Shown piece by piece: positions 12,130 to 22,956 of a stretch of 64,000 nt of DNA. The notes beneath the pieces were generated by a model. It made no database searches, had not been told where the DNA came from, and saw only the letters and a program-made list of their open reading frames with translations. The first letter of the stretch is position 1, and every line of letters begins with the position of its first letter. The position numbers were made by a program, and so were the translations under genes. Origin of the DNA: Strigops habroptila (lineage: Eukaryota; Chordata; Aves; Psittaciformes; Psittacidae); assembly GCF_004027225.2 (NCBI RefSeq), contig NC_046358.1, forward strand, positions 2,081,180 to 2,145,179, given 5' to 3'.

Positions 12130-13540
12130 GACATCTCCACGGCTCCTCGGCACCAGAGTGTTCCAGAAGATGGATGGAGGGCAGGGGATTCCCCCCCCAA
12201 CACACCCCAACCACCCTCCCACCACCCCAGGGTGGGGGTTTTGGGGTGGGAGAAGCGCTTTCCCACCCCAAAACCTTGGGAGAACGCTTCTCCCATCCCC
12301 AAATGATGGGAGGATCCATCTCCCGCCCCCAAAACCATGGGAGAAAACACCTCTTCCATCGCAAAACCTTGGGAGAACCCCTTTTCCACCACAAAATCAT
12401 GGGAGAACACACGTCTCCTACCCCAAAATCATGGAAGAATCCTTCTTCCACCCCAAAACGAGGGGAGACAACACCTCTCCCAGCCCAAAACCTTGGGAGA
12501 ACGCCTTTCCTACCCCAAAATCATGGGAGAACACACCTCTCCTACCCCGAAATCATGGGAGAATCCTTCTTCCACCCCAAAATCATGGGGGAAAACACCT
12601 CTCCCACCCCAAAATCCTGGAAGAATCCCTCTTCCACCCCAAAATCATGGGAGGCTCCTTCTTCCACCCCAAAATTATGGGGGGAAAACTCCTCTCCCAC
12701 CCCAAAAAACTTGGGAGAACGCTTCTCCCACCCCAAAATCATGGGAAAAAGACCTCTCCCACCCCAAAATCATGGGAAAAAGACCTCTCCCACCCCAAAA
12801 TCATGGGACAAGGAGGTGCTGGGGGGGGTGTTTGGCTGCTCCCCCCCACCCCCAACATGCTGAGCTCCCCCTTTCTCTACCCCCCCCACTGCTTCTCCTC
12901 CCCCCCCACCCCACTATAGAAGGGAGAAGCCCCCCCATTGCCCATTAAGGGGTAACAGGGGGTGGCCCCCACTCCCTCCGTGGCCCCCATTGAGCACTGA
13001 GCTCCGGTCCTTGCCCTTCCCTGACCGTGCACACGTGTGAACATGCGTGAACACGCGTGTGCACACCCCCACACCTCTTTTGCACACTTGCCTTGTCTTC
13101 CCCAGCCTCCCCTCCATCCCTCCCCCTTGGGATCCCTCCCGGGGGGGGGCTCCAGCCCCTCGGATCCCGCTGGATCCCTCCTGGGAAAGGCGGCAGCAGG
13201 GAATGGGGGGGGGGGGAGGTTTATTTTACCCCTTTTTTTGGCTTTTAAAAGAGAAACCACCCCAAATATTTGCACATGGAGGTATTTTAACCCCCCCTTT
13301 GGCATTAACACCCCCCCCCTCGCTGCCCCTCTCCCCCACCAAGCAGAAAGTTCATTTATTATTATTAATTTCTTGTCTTTTTTGCCCTTTTCTTTGGTTT
13401 TTTGGGGGGTTTCCCCCCAACCCTCCCCCCCCAGCCCCCCCCCCCCAAGTTTTCAGTTCTGGTTAATGAGAATAAAGTTTCTAAATTTACATTTTTATAG
13501 GGTTCTTGTAAATAAAGATGAATTGTATACTGCTGCCGCC
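12130..13540 (+). other. PATL1 3' UTR with minisatellite
   Basis: From the stop at 12127-12129 to the poly(A) signals. At 12235-12815 there are roughly 18 units built on CCCCAAAATCATGGGAGAA. After it come C-rich low-complexity sequence and a poly-G/poly-T patch near 13208-13245. No gene is seen in it; the long open frames follow the repeat. Confidence 0.75.
13471..13516 (+). terminator. PATL1 poly(A) signals
   Basis: Two AATAAA hexamers, at 13471-13476 and 13511-13516, in an AT-rich patch unlike its surroundings, about 1.35 kb after the PATL1 stop codon. Confidence 0.8.
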
Positions 13541-13829
13541 TGGCCTCTGCTTCCCCGGGGGGGGGGGTGTGTCAGGAACCGGGGGGACCCCCCCCAAAAA
13601 CACCCCCCAAACGCCTCACACACACACCCCCCCCCCCCAGAGCCGCGGGGCCGGGGTTAACCCGCACCCCCCGAGCCTTGGGGCTGCCCCCCCCGAGCTC
13701 TGGAGCCCCGTTAAGGGGGGTTCCCCCCCCGGGGCTTCCCCCTCACGGAGGAGCGGCCGCGTTCGCCCCCCGCTCGGTAATGGCGGCTCCTCTCAGCACC
13801 CCTCAGCGCGCAAGCCCCGCCCCCCCTCC

Positions 13830-14149
13830 GCCTATCCACCAATGGCAGCACGGCTTGAGCGAAGCCGCGCCCTCTCAGCCAATCGCGCTGCGGGATGAGT
13901 CACCGTTACGCCTCCCTGCCCCGCCCACCCGCGCTGATTGACGGTGGGAACGCACCTGTGAACAAGCGCGCTTCAAAGGCCTTTCCGCGCAAGCCCGCTA
14001 ATCAGCCAATAAGAACGCAAGCACCGCCTCTTTTCCCTAGCCGAACCAATCCGCTCGCCGGGGCGGTGCGCGCGGCGGCCGCCTCCACCAATCAGAAGCC
14101 GAGCCGTGAAGGCGGAGCGGGTTGACGGCAGCGCGGCGGGGCGGTGGCG
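13830..14149 (+). promoter_or_regulatory. OSBP promoter with five CCAAT (NF-Y) boxes
   Basis: Forward CCAAT boxes at 13839-13843, 13879-13883, 14006-14010, 14046-14050 and 14088-14092, plus an AP-1/MARE core TGAGTCA at 13896-13902, within a CpG-rich stretch ending at the OSBP ATG. NF-Y boxes often support sterol-responsive promoters. I did not see a convincing SREBP site, so sterol control is not shown. Confidence 0.7.
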
Positions 14150-17100
14150 ATGGCGGAGCTGCGAGCGGCGGCGGCCGCGGGGCCCGGCCCGGCGCCTCTG
14201 CCCGGGCCTATGGCGCTGCCCGCGGCGCCCGGCGCGGCCCCGGCGCTGCCCTCCCCGGCAGCGAGCGGCGGAGCGGGGCCCGCCCCGGCGGCGGTGGCTG
14301 GTGGTGGTGGCGGCGGCGGCGGCGGCTCCGGTGGCGGCGGCTCCGGTGGCGGTTCCGGTGGTGGCTCCGGTGGTGCCGGGTCCGGGTCCGGGTCAGCCCG
14401 CGAAGGGTGGCTCTTCAAATGGACCAACTACATCAAGGGCTACCAGCGCCGCTGGTTCGTGCTCAGCAACGGGCTGCTCAGCTACTACCGGTACGGACCG
14501 GGGGGGCGCGACCCGCTCCCGCCGCTTCCCCCCACCCTCCATGGGGCTCCGCCGTGACCTTGGATCCAGAGGGTGAAGCTGGAGGAGGGGGGGTGTTGTG
14601 TTGGTGCCCCCCAGCCCCACACCGGAGACCCCCCGGTGCTGCCCCCCGTCACCTCCCCACCCGCACCCGGTGGCTCTGTGGGGGACGAGTGGGTCGGGTT
14701 CGCGCCCCACGGTGCCGGTGTCCCTCCGAGCAGCCCTTCCCCGTGGGCACCGGGGCCCTGTCGTAGCCGTGTTCCCGGGGGGAGCAGCGGTGCTTTAGGT
14801 GCCAGCCCCGCGGTGCCACCGCAGGGACACCCGAGCCCCGTTGCGGGGGGGGGGGGTTGGACGTTCATTATTCAGCGGGGAACCGGAGCCGCGGGCTCCA
14901 GTTACAGGCGGGTAACGGGGGGGGGGGTGAGACTGGCCCCGGGCTGGGGTGTCCCAGCGGCTCCGTGTCCCTCCCTCCGGCCCCGGTGACGTGGAAGGGG
15001 TGTGCCAGGCTGGCACGGCCTCGCACCGGGACCTTGTCCTGTGTTGTACCGGGATATAGAGGGATCAAGTGGATCCCAGTGATCCCTATGGATGCTCCTG
15101 GGGGCTGCGGGCCCGTCCCTATAGTGTCCCACTGAAGGAGCGTTTCCATCCTTGGCTCCATTCCCGTTGGCATTTCCCAATGGCAAATCCACCCTTATTA
15201 ATAGCTCAGCCTTTGGGGTGGGAATTCCCCCTCCGGGCTGGGCTGTGGGTCACATCCTGCCTCCGCACGCCCTCACCGTGCCCCGTCCCCGCTTCCCTGC
15301 GCAGCTCCAAGGCGGAGATGCGGCACACGTGCCGCGGCACCATCAACCTGGCCACGGCCAACATCACCGTGGAGGACTCGTGTAACTTCATCATCTCCAA
15401 CGGAGGGGCTCAGACCTACCACCTCAAAGCCAGCTCCGAGGTGGAGCGGCAGCGCTGGGTCACTGCCCTGGAGCTGGCCAAGGCCAAAGCTGTCAAGATG
15501 CTGGAGGAGTCAGGTACGGCACGAGGAACCCCCGTAGCAGCTCACCCCAAAGCCAAGCACCCCATTTCAGCCCCGTTTTACACCCCTCTGGGTCCCACTT
15601 CATCAACCCCGGGGTCGTTTTGTCCCTGCACAGGACACGATCCCACATCCTTTCCCTATTCCCAAGCTCCCTTTGCTCGCTGCTGGCTATAAATGCAACC
15701 TGCTCCTTGCTATTCCATCTCCCATGCTCACTTTTGGGGTGCTGTGCATGGACAGTGTCACAGTGTGTGGCCTGGGTACCCCAAATGGGGTTTGGAGGGG
15801 GTGGTTGTTTCCATCCACACGGATCTTGGCAGCGTTGTCCGAGGTTCCTGCTGCCTGCTCTGGCTTGAGGAGCCGCCAGCAGCCTGGCACAGGATTCCTC
15901 ACTGGGGTGACTGCTCCTGTGCCAGGAGAAGGGCCATCTGCTCCGAGCTGCTGCCACATGCCCCATCCAGAATGCTGGGGCTGGGAGTGCCCCACATGCA
16001 GCTCCAGCCCTTGGGAATGGGGGCCTCCTGCTGCACCCATAGAATCATGGAATGGTTTGGGATGAAGGGAGCTTAAAGCTCATCCCATTCCAAGCACGGG
16101 CAGGGACACCTTCCACTAGAGCAGGTTGCTCCAAGCCCCTGTGTCCAACCTGGCCTTGAACACTGCCAGGGATGGGGCAGCCACAGCTTCTCTGGGCACC
16201 CTGTGCCAGCGCCTCAGCACCCTCACAGGGAAGAGCTTCTGCCTCAGAGCTCATCTCAGTCTCCCCTCGGGCAGGTTAAAGCCATTCCCCTTGGCCTGTC
16301 CCTACAGGCCCTTGTCCAAAGCCCCTCTCCAGGTTTCCTGGAGCCCCTTTAGGCACTGGAGCTGCTCTAAGGTGTCCCCTTCAGGAGCCTTCTCTTCTCC
16401 AGGCTGCCCCAGCCCAGCTCTCTCAGCCTGGCTCCAGAGCAGAGCTGCTCCAGCCCCTTTACCATCCTCATGGCCTCCTCCACCCCAGCAGCCCATGATG
16501 CTCTCCCAACACACAGCATCCCCTTTCTCCCTTCTCCTGCATGGAGATCAGGCTCTTCAGGACCACACTAACATCCTTTCCCTCTGGCAGATGACTCCGG
16601 TGACGAGTCGGTGTCTCAGACGGACAAGACGGAGCTGCAGAGCACGCTGCGCACCCTGTCCAGCAAGGTGGAGGACCTGAGCACCTGCAACGACCTGATC
16701 GCCAAGCACGGCACGGCCCTGCAGCGCTCCCTCAGCGAGCTGGAGACCCTGCGCCTGCCCGCCGACAGCACCGAGAAAATCAAGCAAGTGAACGAACGCG
16801 CCACCCTCTTCCGCATCACCTCCAACGCCATGATCAACGTGAGTCATGGAATCATGGAATGAACCAGGTTGGGAAAGACCTTCAAGATCATCAAGTTGCC
16901 CTCAGCACTGCCAAGGCCACCACTGACCCATGGCACTGAGGGCCCCCTCTATAGGGTTTGGGAACCCCCCCAGGGCCGGTGGCTCCAGCCCTGCCCTGGG
17001 CAGCCTGTTCCAATGCCTGAGCACCCTCTGGGGAAGGAATTGTTCCTCAGCTCCATCTAAACCTGCCCTGGGGCAGCTTGAGGCCGTTTCCTCTTGTCCC

Positions 17101-20100
17101 ATCCCTTGTTCCTTGGGAGCAGAGCCCAGCCCCCTCCTGGCTCCATCCTCCTGTCAGGCAGTTGCAGAGAGCAAGAAGGTCCCCCCTGAGCCTTCTCTTC
17201 TCCAGACTGAACCCCCCCAGGTCCCTCAGCCGTTCCTCATCACACTTGTGCTCCAGGCCCTGCACCAGCTCCGGGGCCCTTCTCTGGCCCCGCTCCAGCC
17301 CCTCAATGTCTCTCTTGGGGTGAGGGGCCCAGAACTGACCCAGGATTCGAGGGGCAGCCCCACCAGTGCCCAGCACAGGGGGACAATCCCTGCCCTGGCC
17401 CTGCTGCCACACTGGGGCTGGGACAGGCCCCAGGCTGCTGGTGGCCTCTTGGCTGCCTGGGCACAAGCTGCTCCTGTTCGGCTCCATCACTCAGGACCCA
17501 CGGACGGGTGTTTAACCATGCTCATGGGACACTGTTTTCCCTCCAGGCCTGCCGGGATTTCCTGATGCTGGCCCAGACCCACAGCAAGAAGTGGCAGAAA
17601 TCGCTGCAGCACGAGCGGGATCAACGGATCCGGCTGGAAGAGACCCTGGAGCAACTGGCCAAGCAGCACAACCACCTGGAGAGGGCTTTCCGTGGTGCCA
17701 CCGTCCTCCCTGCCAGCGCATCCGGCACCAGTGGCTCTGCCAAAGGTACCGTCAGCGCCGTGTGATGGGGCTGGATGAGGGGGAATGAGCTGTTGTGGGG
17801 TGAGATGGAGTTAATGGTGTGGGGTAGGGATAGGGGAAGCTGTGCTGGGGGTGACAGGGACCTTCCAGTGCTCTGCTGGGGGGGGGAAACTGGGATGAAA
17901 CTGGTGCTCGAACCTCAATCTGGTCTGTTCCCCCTCTTCCCAGACCCGTGCTGCCCTACAAAAGGAGACCTGAGCGATGAAGATGATGACAACGAGTTCT
18001 TTGATGCCCCAGAGATCATCCCCATGCCAGAGAGCCTGGGCCACAAGTGAGTGCTGGGGTTTGGGGTGACCCTCCTTTGCCTGCGCCCCACTTGGGGACT
18101 GATTCTACCCCTCTCCTCTTCCTCCCCTCCAGGAGAACCGGCAGCAACATCAGCGGCACCAGCAGCGACATCAGCCTGGATGAGCAGGTAGGATGGGGGC
18201 TCCCATGGTGGCATGGGCTGGGTTTTGGAGGTTCAGGGCTGGGTTGGGGGTACCCCAGTTCATGTAGAGGATTTGGGGGGGGTCACAGCAGTGTTGCAGC
18301 AGCTCTTGTCCCCCCCCAGTACAAGCACCAAGTAGAAGACACCAAGAAGGAGAAGAGAACCCGCATCCCCTACAAACCCAACTACAGCCTCAACCTCTGG
18401 AGCATCATGAAGAACTGCATCGGGAAGGAGTTATCCAAGATCCCCATGCCCGTGAGTGGGAACGCAGCCACCGGGTGAGCTCAGGACACCCCAGAACCCC
18501 CCCATTTACCTCTTTTCTCCCTTCCAGGTCAACTTCAACGAGCCCCTGTCCATGCTGCAGCGCTTGACAGAGGACCTGGAGTACCACGACCTGCTGGACC
18601 GGGCGGCCAAGTGTGAGAGCTCGCTGGAGCAGCTTTGCTACGTGGCCGCCTTCACCGTCTCCTCCTATTCCACCACCGTTTTCCGCACCAGCAAACCCTT
18701 CAACCCTCTCCTGGGGGAGACCTTTGAGCTGGATCGCCTGGAGGAGAACGGTTACCGCTCCCTCTGCGAGCAGGTACCTCCAGCCCCGCTCCTCCAGCCC
18801 TTTGGTGCCCTGTTTGGGGTGGTTGGAGCTCATTTGTGCCCTTGTCCTGCTGGTCCAGGTGAGCCATCACCCTCCTGCTGCTGCCCATCACGCTGACTCC
18901 AAGCACGGGTGGACGCTGCGCCAAGAGATCAAGATCACCAGCAAGTTTCGAGGGAAATACCTCTCTGTGATGCCTCTGGGTGAGTGCTGCAGCTCCGGGC
19001 ATAGGGAGGTGCTTAGGAAAGGGGGAATGTTGTGAGCTCCACGTGGGAATGGGGTAAGTTAAGGTGCAATTCCCAGCACAACCTCCCTCCTCAGGTACCA
19101 TCCACTGCGTCTTCCACTCTTCTGGCAACCACTACACGTGGAAAAAGGTCACCACCACCGTGCACAACATCATTGTGGGCAAGCTCTGGATAGACCAGGT
19201 GGGATGAAAACCCCCTTTCTGTGTGTGGGTCCTGCGTGGAGGCATGGATCCAGCCCTCCGTGCCTCAGTTTCCCTTGTCAGTGGGGCTGAATCTGACCAT
19301 CTCCTTGTCTCTGCAGTCAGGTGAAATAGAGATTGTCAACCACAAGACGGGTGACAAATGCAACCTCAAGTTCGTTCCTTACAGCTACTTCTCCCGGGAT
19401 GTGGCGAGGAAGGTGGGACACGGGATGATGCGGGATGTGCTGGGATGCTCGTGACTCCCAATTCTCCTGTTTCACCCTGTCCCTTGTCCCATCAGGTCAC
19501 CGGGGAGGTGACAGACCCCATGGGGAAGGTGCATTTTGTCCTGCTGGGCACTTGGGATGAGAAGATGGACTGTTATAAGGTGACCCTGGGCGCTGGGGAC
19601 AACGGAACAGAGGGACGACAGAAAGCCCACGAGGCCGAGGACAGCCGAGTGCTGCTGTGGAAGAGGAACCCGCTCCCGTGAGTTGGGAACAGGCGGGATG
19701 GGGTGTCCCAGCGCTGGGGAAGGGCCTGAGGAGGGTTCTTCTCCCATAGGAAGTATGCAGAGAACATGTACTACTTCTCGGAGCTGGCGCTGACCCTGAA
19801 CGCCCCCGAGAGCGGGACAGCCCCCACGGACAGCCGCCGGCGCCCCGACCAGCGCCTCATGGAGAACGGACGTTGGGATGAAGCCAATGCTGAGAAGCAG
19901 AGGCTGGAGGAGAAGCAGCGTCTGTCCCGCAAGAGACGTGAGGCTGAAGCTGCCAGAGCCACTGAGGACGGTGAGGAAAGAGCCTGAGGGCACCCGCTCT
20001 GCTGCCTGGCCTGTCCCAGCACCAGTGTGGCAGCAGGATTGTCCCCCTGTGCTGGGCACTGGTGGGGCTGCCCCTCGAATCCTGGGTCAGTTCTGGGCCC

Positions 20101-20725
20101 CTCACCCCAAGAGAGACATTGAGGGGCTGGAGCGGGGCCAGAGAAGGGCCCCGGAGCTGGTGCAGGGCCTGGAGCACAAGTGTGATGAGGAACGGCTGAG
20201 GGACCTGGGGGGGTTTAGTCTGGAGAAGAGAAGGCTCAGGGGGGACCTTCTCGCTCTCTTCAACTGCCTGACAGGAGGATGGAGCCAGGAGGGGGCTGGT
20301 CTCTGCTCCCAAGGAACAAGGGATGGGACAAGAGGAACCGGCCTCAAGCTGCACCAGGGCAGGTTTAGATGGAGCTGAGGAACAATTCCTTCCCCAGAGG
20401 GTGCTCAGGCATTGGAACAGGCTGCCCAGGGCAGGGCTGGAGCCACCGGCCCTGGGGGGGTTCACACACCGTGTAGCCGAGGCCCTCAATGCCATGGGTC
20501 AGTGGTGGCCTTGGCAGCGCTGGGGCAACTCAATGCCCTTAAATCTCTTTCCCAACCTCCTTAATTCCATGTGTACCCCCAGGCACCCCCTACGACCCCT
20601 ACAAGCCACTGTGGTTCGAGCGCAGGAAGGACCCGGTCACGCAGGAGCTGGCGCACGTCTATAAGGGCGGGTACTGGGAGAGCAAAGAGAAGCAGGACTG
20701 GACCTTGTGCCCGGACATTTTCTAA
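14150..20725 (+). CDS. OSBP: Oxysterol-binding protein 1 (14 coding exons)
   Basis: Exchanges cholesterol for PI4P between ER and trans-Golgi at contact sites. Exons: 14150-14490, 15305-15513, 16591-16838, 17547-17745, 17944-18046, 18133-18187, 18320-18451, 18528-18773, 18859-18979, 19095-19198, 19317-19412, 19496-19677, 19750-19970, 20583-20725. They sum to 2400 bases, 799 aa (human about 807). Exon 1 encodes a Gly/Ala-rich leader with GGGGS-like repeats, then the PH domain start ([19 protein letters not shown]). Exons 3-4 give the coiled-coil/dimerisation region. Exon 5 encodes the FFAT motif EFFDAPE after an acidic tract, which binds VAP. Exons 7-14 form the ORD, with the family fingerprint EQVSHHPP across the exon 8/9 junction, ending CPDIF. 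Start chosen at 14150; an upstream in-frame GTG at 14144 is not a likely start. Identity is certain from order and sequence. Confidence 0.97.
16038..16460 (-). mobile_element. CR1 LINE fragment, OSBP intron 2
   Basis: Minus-oriented CR1 3' end (plus strand begins ATAGAATCATGGAATGG). Same subfamily as the 7.3 and 10.9 kb copies and nearly identical to them over about 400 bases. Confidence 0.85.
16845..17488 (-). mobile_element. CR1 LINE fragment, OSBP intron 3
   Basis: Minus-oriented CR1 starting seven bases after the exon 3 donor (ATCATGGAATGAACCAGG on the plus strand). Same subfamily as the 3.9 and 20.0 kb copies. It makes up most of the intron. Confidence 0.85.
20005..20560 (+). mobile_element. 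CR1 LINE fragment, OSBP intron 13
   Basis: Plus-oriented CR1 3' half occupying most of the intron and ending about 20 bases before the final exon's acceptor. It is the inverted counterpart of the 16845-17488 copy in the same transcript. Confidence 0.85.
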
Positions 20726-21600
20726 GCCAGCAGGAGGAAGAGGAAGAGGAGGAGGAGGAGCAGCGGGGGGCGAAGGCCGGCCGGGGAGCCCTGACACCGA
20801 GCTGGCCCCGCCGCAGCCCCCGTCTGTCCGTCCATCCATCCATCCATCCGTCTGTCTTAACCGCCCCGTCTCTTCCCCACGCCTCGCCGGGGGGTGCCTT
20901 AGCCCATCCAACTGCCCTTGATGCCGGGGGGGGCGAGCGGGAGCTGGTAGGAACCCCCCCCCCCCCCCCCAAAACCTGCTCAGGAAGGGGGGTCCCCTTC
21001 ATCCCACAGCGTGACGGGGCCCTGGGCAGCGCTATGGGGCTGGGGCCATAGGTCCCGTGTGCCCCAGGGGGGGCCGGTGGGTGCAGCGGGGCGAGCCCGA
21101 GGCTGGCCTTGGTCTCTTCCCCCCCCCCCTTTATCTTTCGGTTCCCATTCACCCCCACATATTTGGGGTGCGGGGGGGGCAGACTCTGCCCCACAGCCTG
21201 TTCTATAGGTGTATATTATATATATGTAGAGCGCAACCGGGGTCCCCTTCTCCCCCTGCCCTCGGTGCCCCTGGGTTTGGGGTGTTCCCCCCCCCCAAAT
21301 ATGGGGTTCCCCCTCCAGGTGCCTTCCCTGTAGGTTTAGGGCAAGGGGGGGAGGTCCCAGGTTTTGGGGGGGGGGTGTTTCTTCCATCTATCTTCAGGGA
21401 GCAGCGGGAGCCTGCACCCCCAAACACTACAGGGGCTGGGATGTGCGCTGGGGGGGGGGGGTGTCTGTGCACCCCAAACCTGACAAGTGGGGGGGTTTCT
21501 GCACCCCAAACCTGAACTGGGGGGGTGTATGATGCCTTTTTTTTCTTTTTTTTTCCCTTTTTTCCAGGAAAACAACTAAATTAAAATCTGTGAATGCCCC
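20726..21600 (+). other. OSBP 3' UTR and poly(A) signal
   Basis: After the TAA at 20723-20725 lies a GC-rich UTR with a (GAGGAA)n patch near 20730-20762, a CATC run near 20830, and poly-C and poly-G tracts. A variant poly(A) hexamer ATTAAA lies at 21580-21585, in the only AT-rich patch, preceded by a T-rich tract. Confidence 0.7.
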
Positions 21601-21735
21601 AGCCTGGCTCTGCCTGCTCTGTGGGGAGGGGGGGGGTGCTGATTTTGGGGTACCCCATGTTATTTGGGAGCTCCCAGACCACCCCCTCCCTCCAGCAGTC
21701 CTGCACCCCCAAAAGATAAAGGGAAGAGGCGGCAG

Positions 21736-21808
21736 TGCCCGACCAGGGACTTGAACCCCGAACCGTCAGATTAAAAGTCTGCTGCTCTACCAGTTGAGCT
21801 ACCCGGGC
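21736..21808 (-). tRNA. tRNA-Lys (anticodon TTT)
   Basis: Read on the minus strand: acceptor GCCCGGG, A-box TAGCTCAACTGGTAGAGC, anticodon loop CTTTTAA giving TTT, and B-box GGTTCAAGTCC, 73 bases without an intron. It closely follows vertebrate tRNA-Lys-TTT. The last acceptor pair (position 7 to 66) looks like G-G rather than the A-U seen in human, a small departure. No long T-run terminator is obvious on the minus strand immediately after it. Confidence 0.9.
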
Positions 21809-22154
21809 AGCCCTAGGGGTTCCCTGGGGGGCCCCCCCATTCCCGAGCCTTCCTCATCCTCTTCCTCCCCCTTTACCTCGGTCTTGCTTCCGTGGAGGGG
21901 GGCACATGGTCGGTGTCCAGGAGCCTTTTTGCCCCCCCAACACCTTCCCTGTGCCTAAGGGGCGGTTTGGGGGTGCCTGGGGCTGTTGTTGTGTGTTCCC
22001 CCCACATGTAAAGGCAGCCAGGGGCTGCCAGAAGTGGGGTCAAACACTCCAAGAGGGGACCCCACAGCTCTTGGGGTTCATTCCCTCTCAACCCCCCCCC
22101 CCAACGCTGGCCCATAGGGGTCGTATATTGTGTCCCCCCCCACAATCAACAACA
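21809..22154. other. Spacer between tRNA genes
   Basis: GC-rich unique-looking sequence. I see no exon, repeat array or mobile element in it. Confidence 0.5.
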
Positions 22155-22192
22155 GCGGCGGCGGGACTCGAACCCGCGACCTCCGAAGCAGC
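22155..22192 (-). pseudogene. tRNA 3'-half fragment (Arg-TCG-like)
   Basis: On the minus strand, CTTCGGA (an Arg-TCG-type anticodon loop) is followed by a perfect B-box core GGTTCGAGTCC inside a GCGGG/CCCGC T-stem. No D-arm or A-box lies at the right distance; that space overlaps the tRNA-Val gene on the other strand. It is best read as a broken tRNA or tRNA-derived fragment. The match is short, so confidence is limited. Confidence 0.45.
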
Positions 22193-22200
22193 CCCCCGGC

Positions 22201-22273
22201 GGCTCCATGGTGTAGGGGTGATCACGTCTGCTTTACACGCAGAAGGTCCTGGGTTCGAGCCCCAGTGGAGCCA
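22201..22273 (+). tRNA. tRNA-Val (anticodon TAC)
   Basis: Starts GGCTCCATGGTGTAGGGGTG, the anticodon arm TCTGC-TTTACAC-GCAGA gives TAC, B-box GGTTCGAGCCC, and the acceptor closes with TGGAGCC plus discriminator A: 73 bases, all stems paired. A pol III terminator of six T follows at 22293-22298. It matches vertebrate tRNA-Val-TAC nearly base for base. Confidence 0.95.
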
Positions 22274-22349
22274 CCACCGGCCCCGACGTGGCTTTTTTGA
22301 GGTGTGGGGGGGAACCCACTCACGTAGCCCCCTTCCCGCCCTCCCCGCC

Positions 22350-22560
22350 CGCTGATTGGCCAGTTGTTGCGAGAGGCGTGTGCTTATTAGCCAGCACCGT
22401 GCTCTTTGCTGATTGGTTTAGCCTATGCCCTCTTTCACGCTGATTGGCCGGTTGGGTTGAGCAGTCATCACATTGAGCGGATATTCCACCCCCGATCCCC
22501 GCTAATTAGTGTGTGCTGATTGGCTGGCTGGGTACAGCAATGGGTCATCCAGCCAATGGC
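22350..22560. promoter_or_regulatory. Array of five CCAAT/ATTGG boxes without a visible gene
   Basis: ATTGG at 22355-22359, 22412-22416, 22443-22447 and 22519-22523, each inside a repeated GCTGATTGG context, and CCAAT at 22553-22557. Spacings are about 30-75 bases. It resembles the multi-CCAAT OSBP promoter, but no start codon, exon or family-like frame follows on either strand. Candidate promoter of an unannotated noncoding RNA, or a regulatory element of the tRNA cluster or CABP4. Confidence 0.5.
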
Positions 22561-22778
22561 AGAGCGCGGTTTGGCAGCCGGTGCCCTACCTGTACCCCCG
22601 AGCTCTGCTTGTACCCCGGGTCCTGCCTTATCCCCCCGACCCCACCATGGGGACAAGCAGCCTGTCCCTGCCCCCTATGGGGCCCCAGGCACTGCCCCAC
22701 AGCTCATGATGGGCCGGGGGGTGGTGACAATCCCACCCCATGGACCAACAGACACTCCTCCAGCTCTGATCCAGGGGG

Positions 22779-22784
22779 TTTATT
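22779..22784 (-). terminator. CABP4 poly(A) signal
   Basis: AATAAA on the minus strand (TTTATT on plus), 173 bases beyond the CABP4 stop codon. It is the first such hexamer downstream. Confidence 0.7.
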
Positions 22785-22956
22785 GGTCCCCAGCCCTGCC
22801 ACCACCGCCATTGGGGTCCCACATCTGCCCCATTCCCAAGCACAGGCTCAGCTCCAGTTGTTCACTCTGAACCCTACCGATGGCAGCGAGCTGGGGCTGG
22901 TGGCTGGGCAGGACAAGGGTCAGGGTGGGGGGGTCCCATCTCGTCCCCACGTTTCA

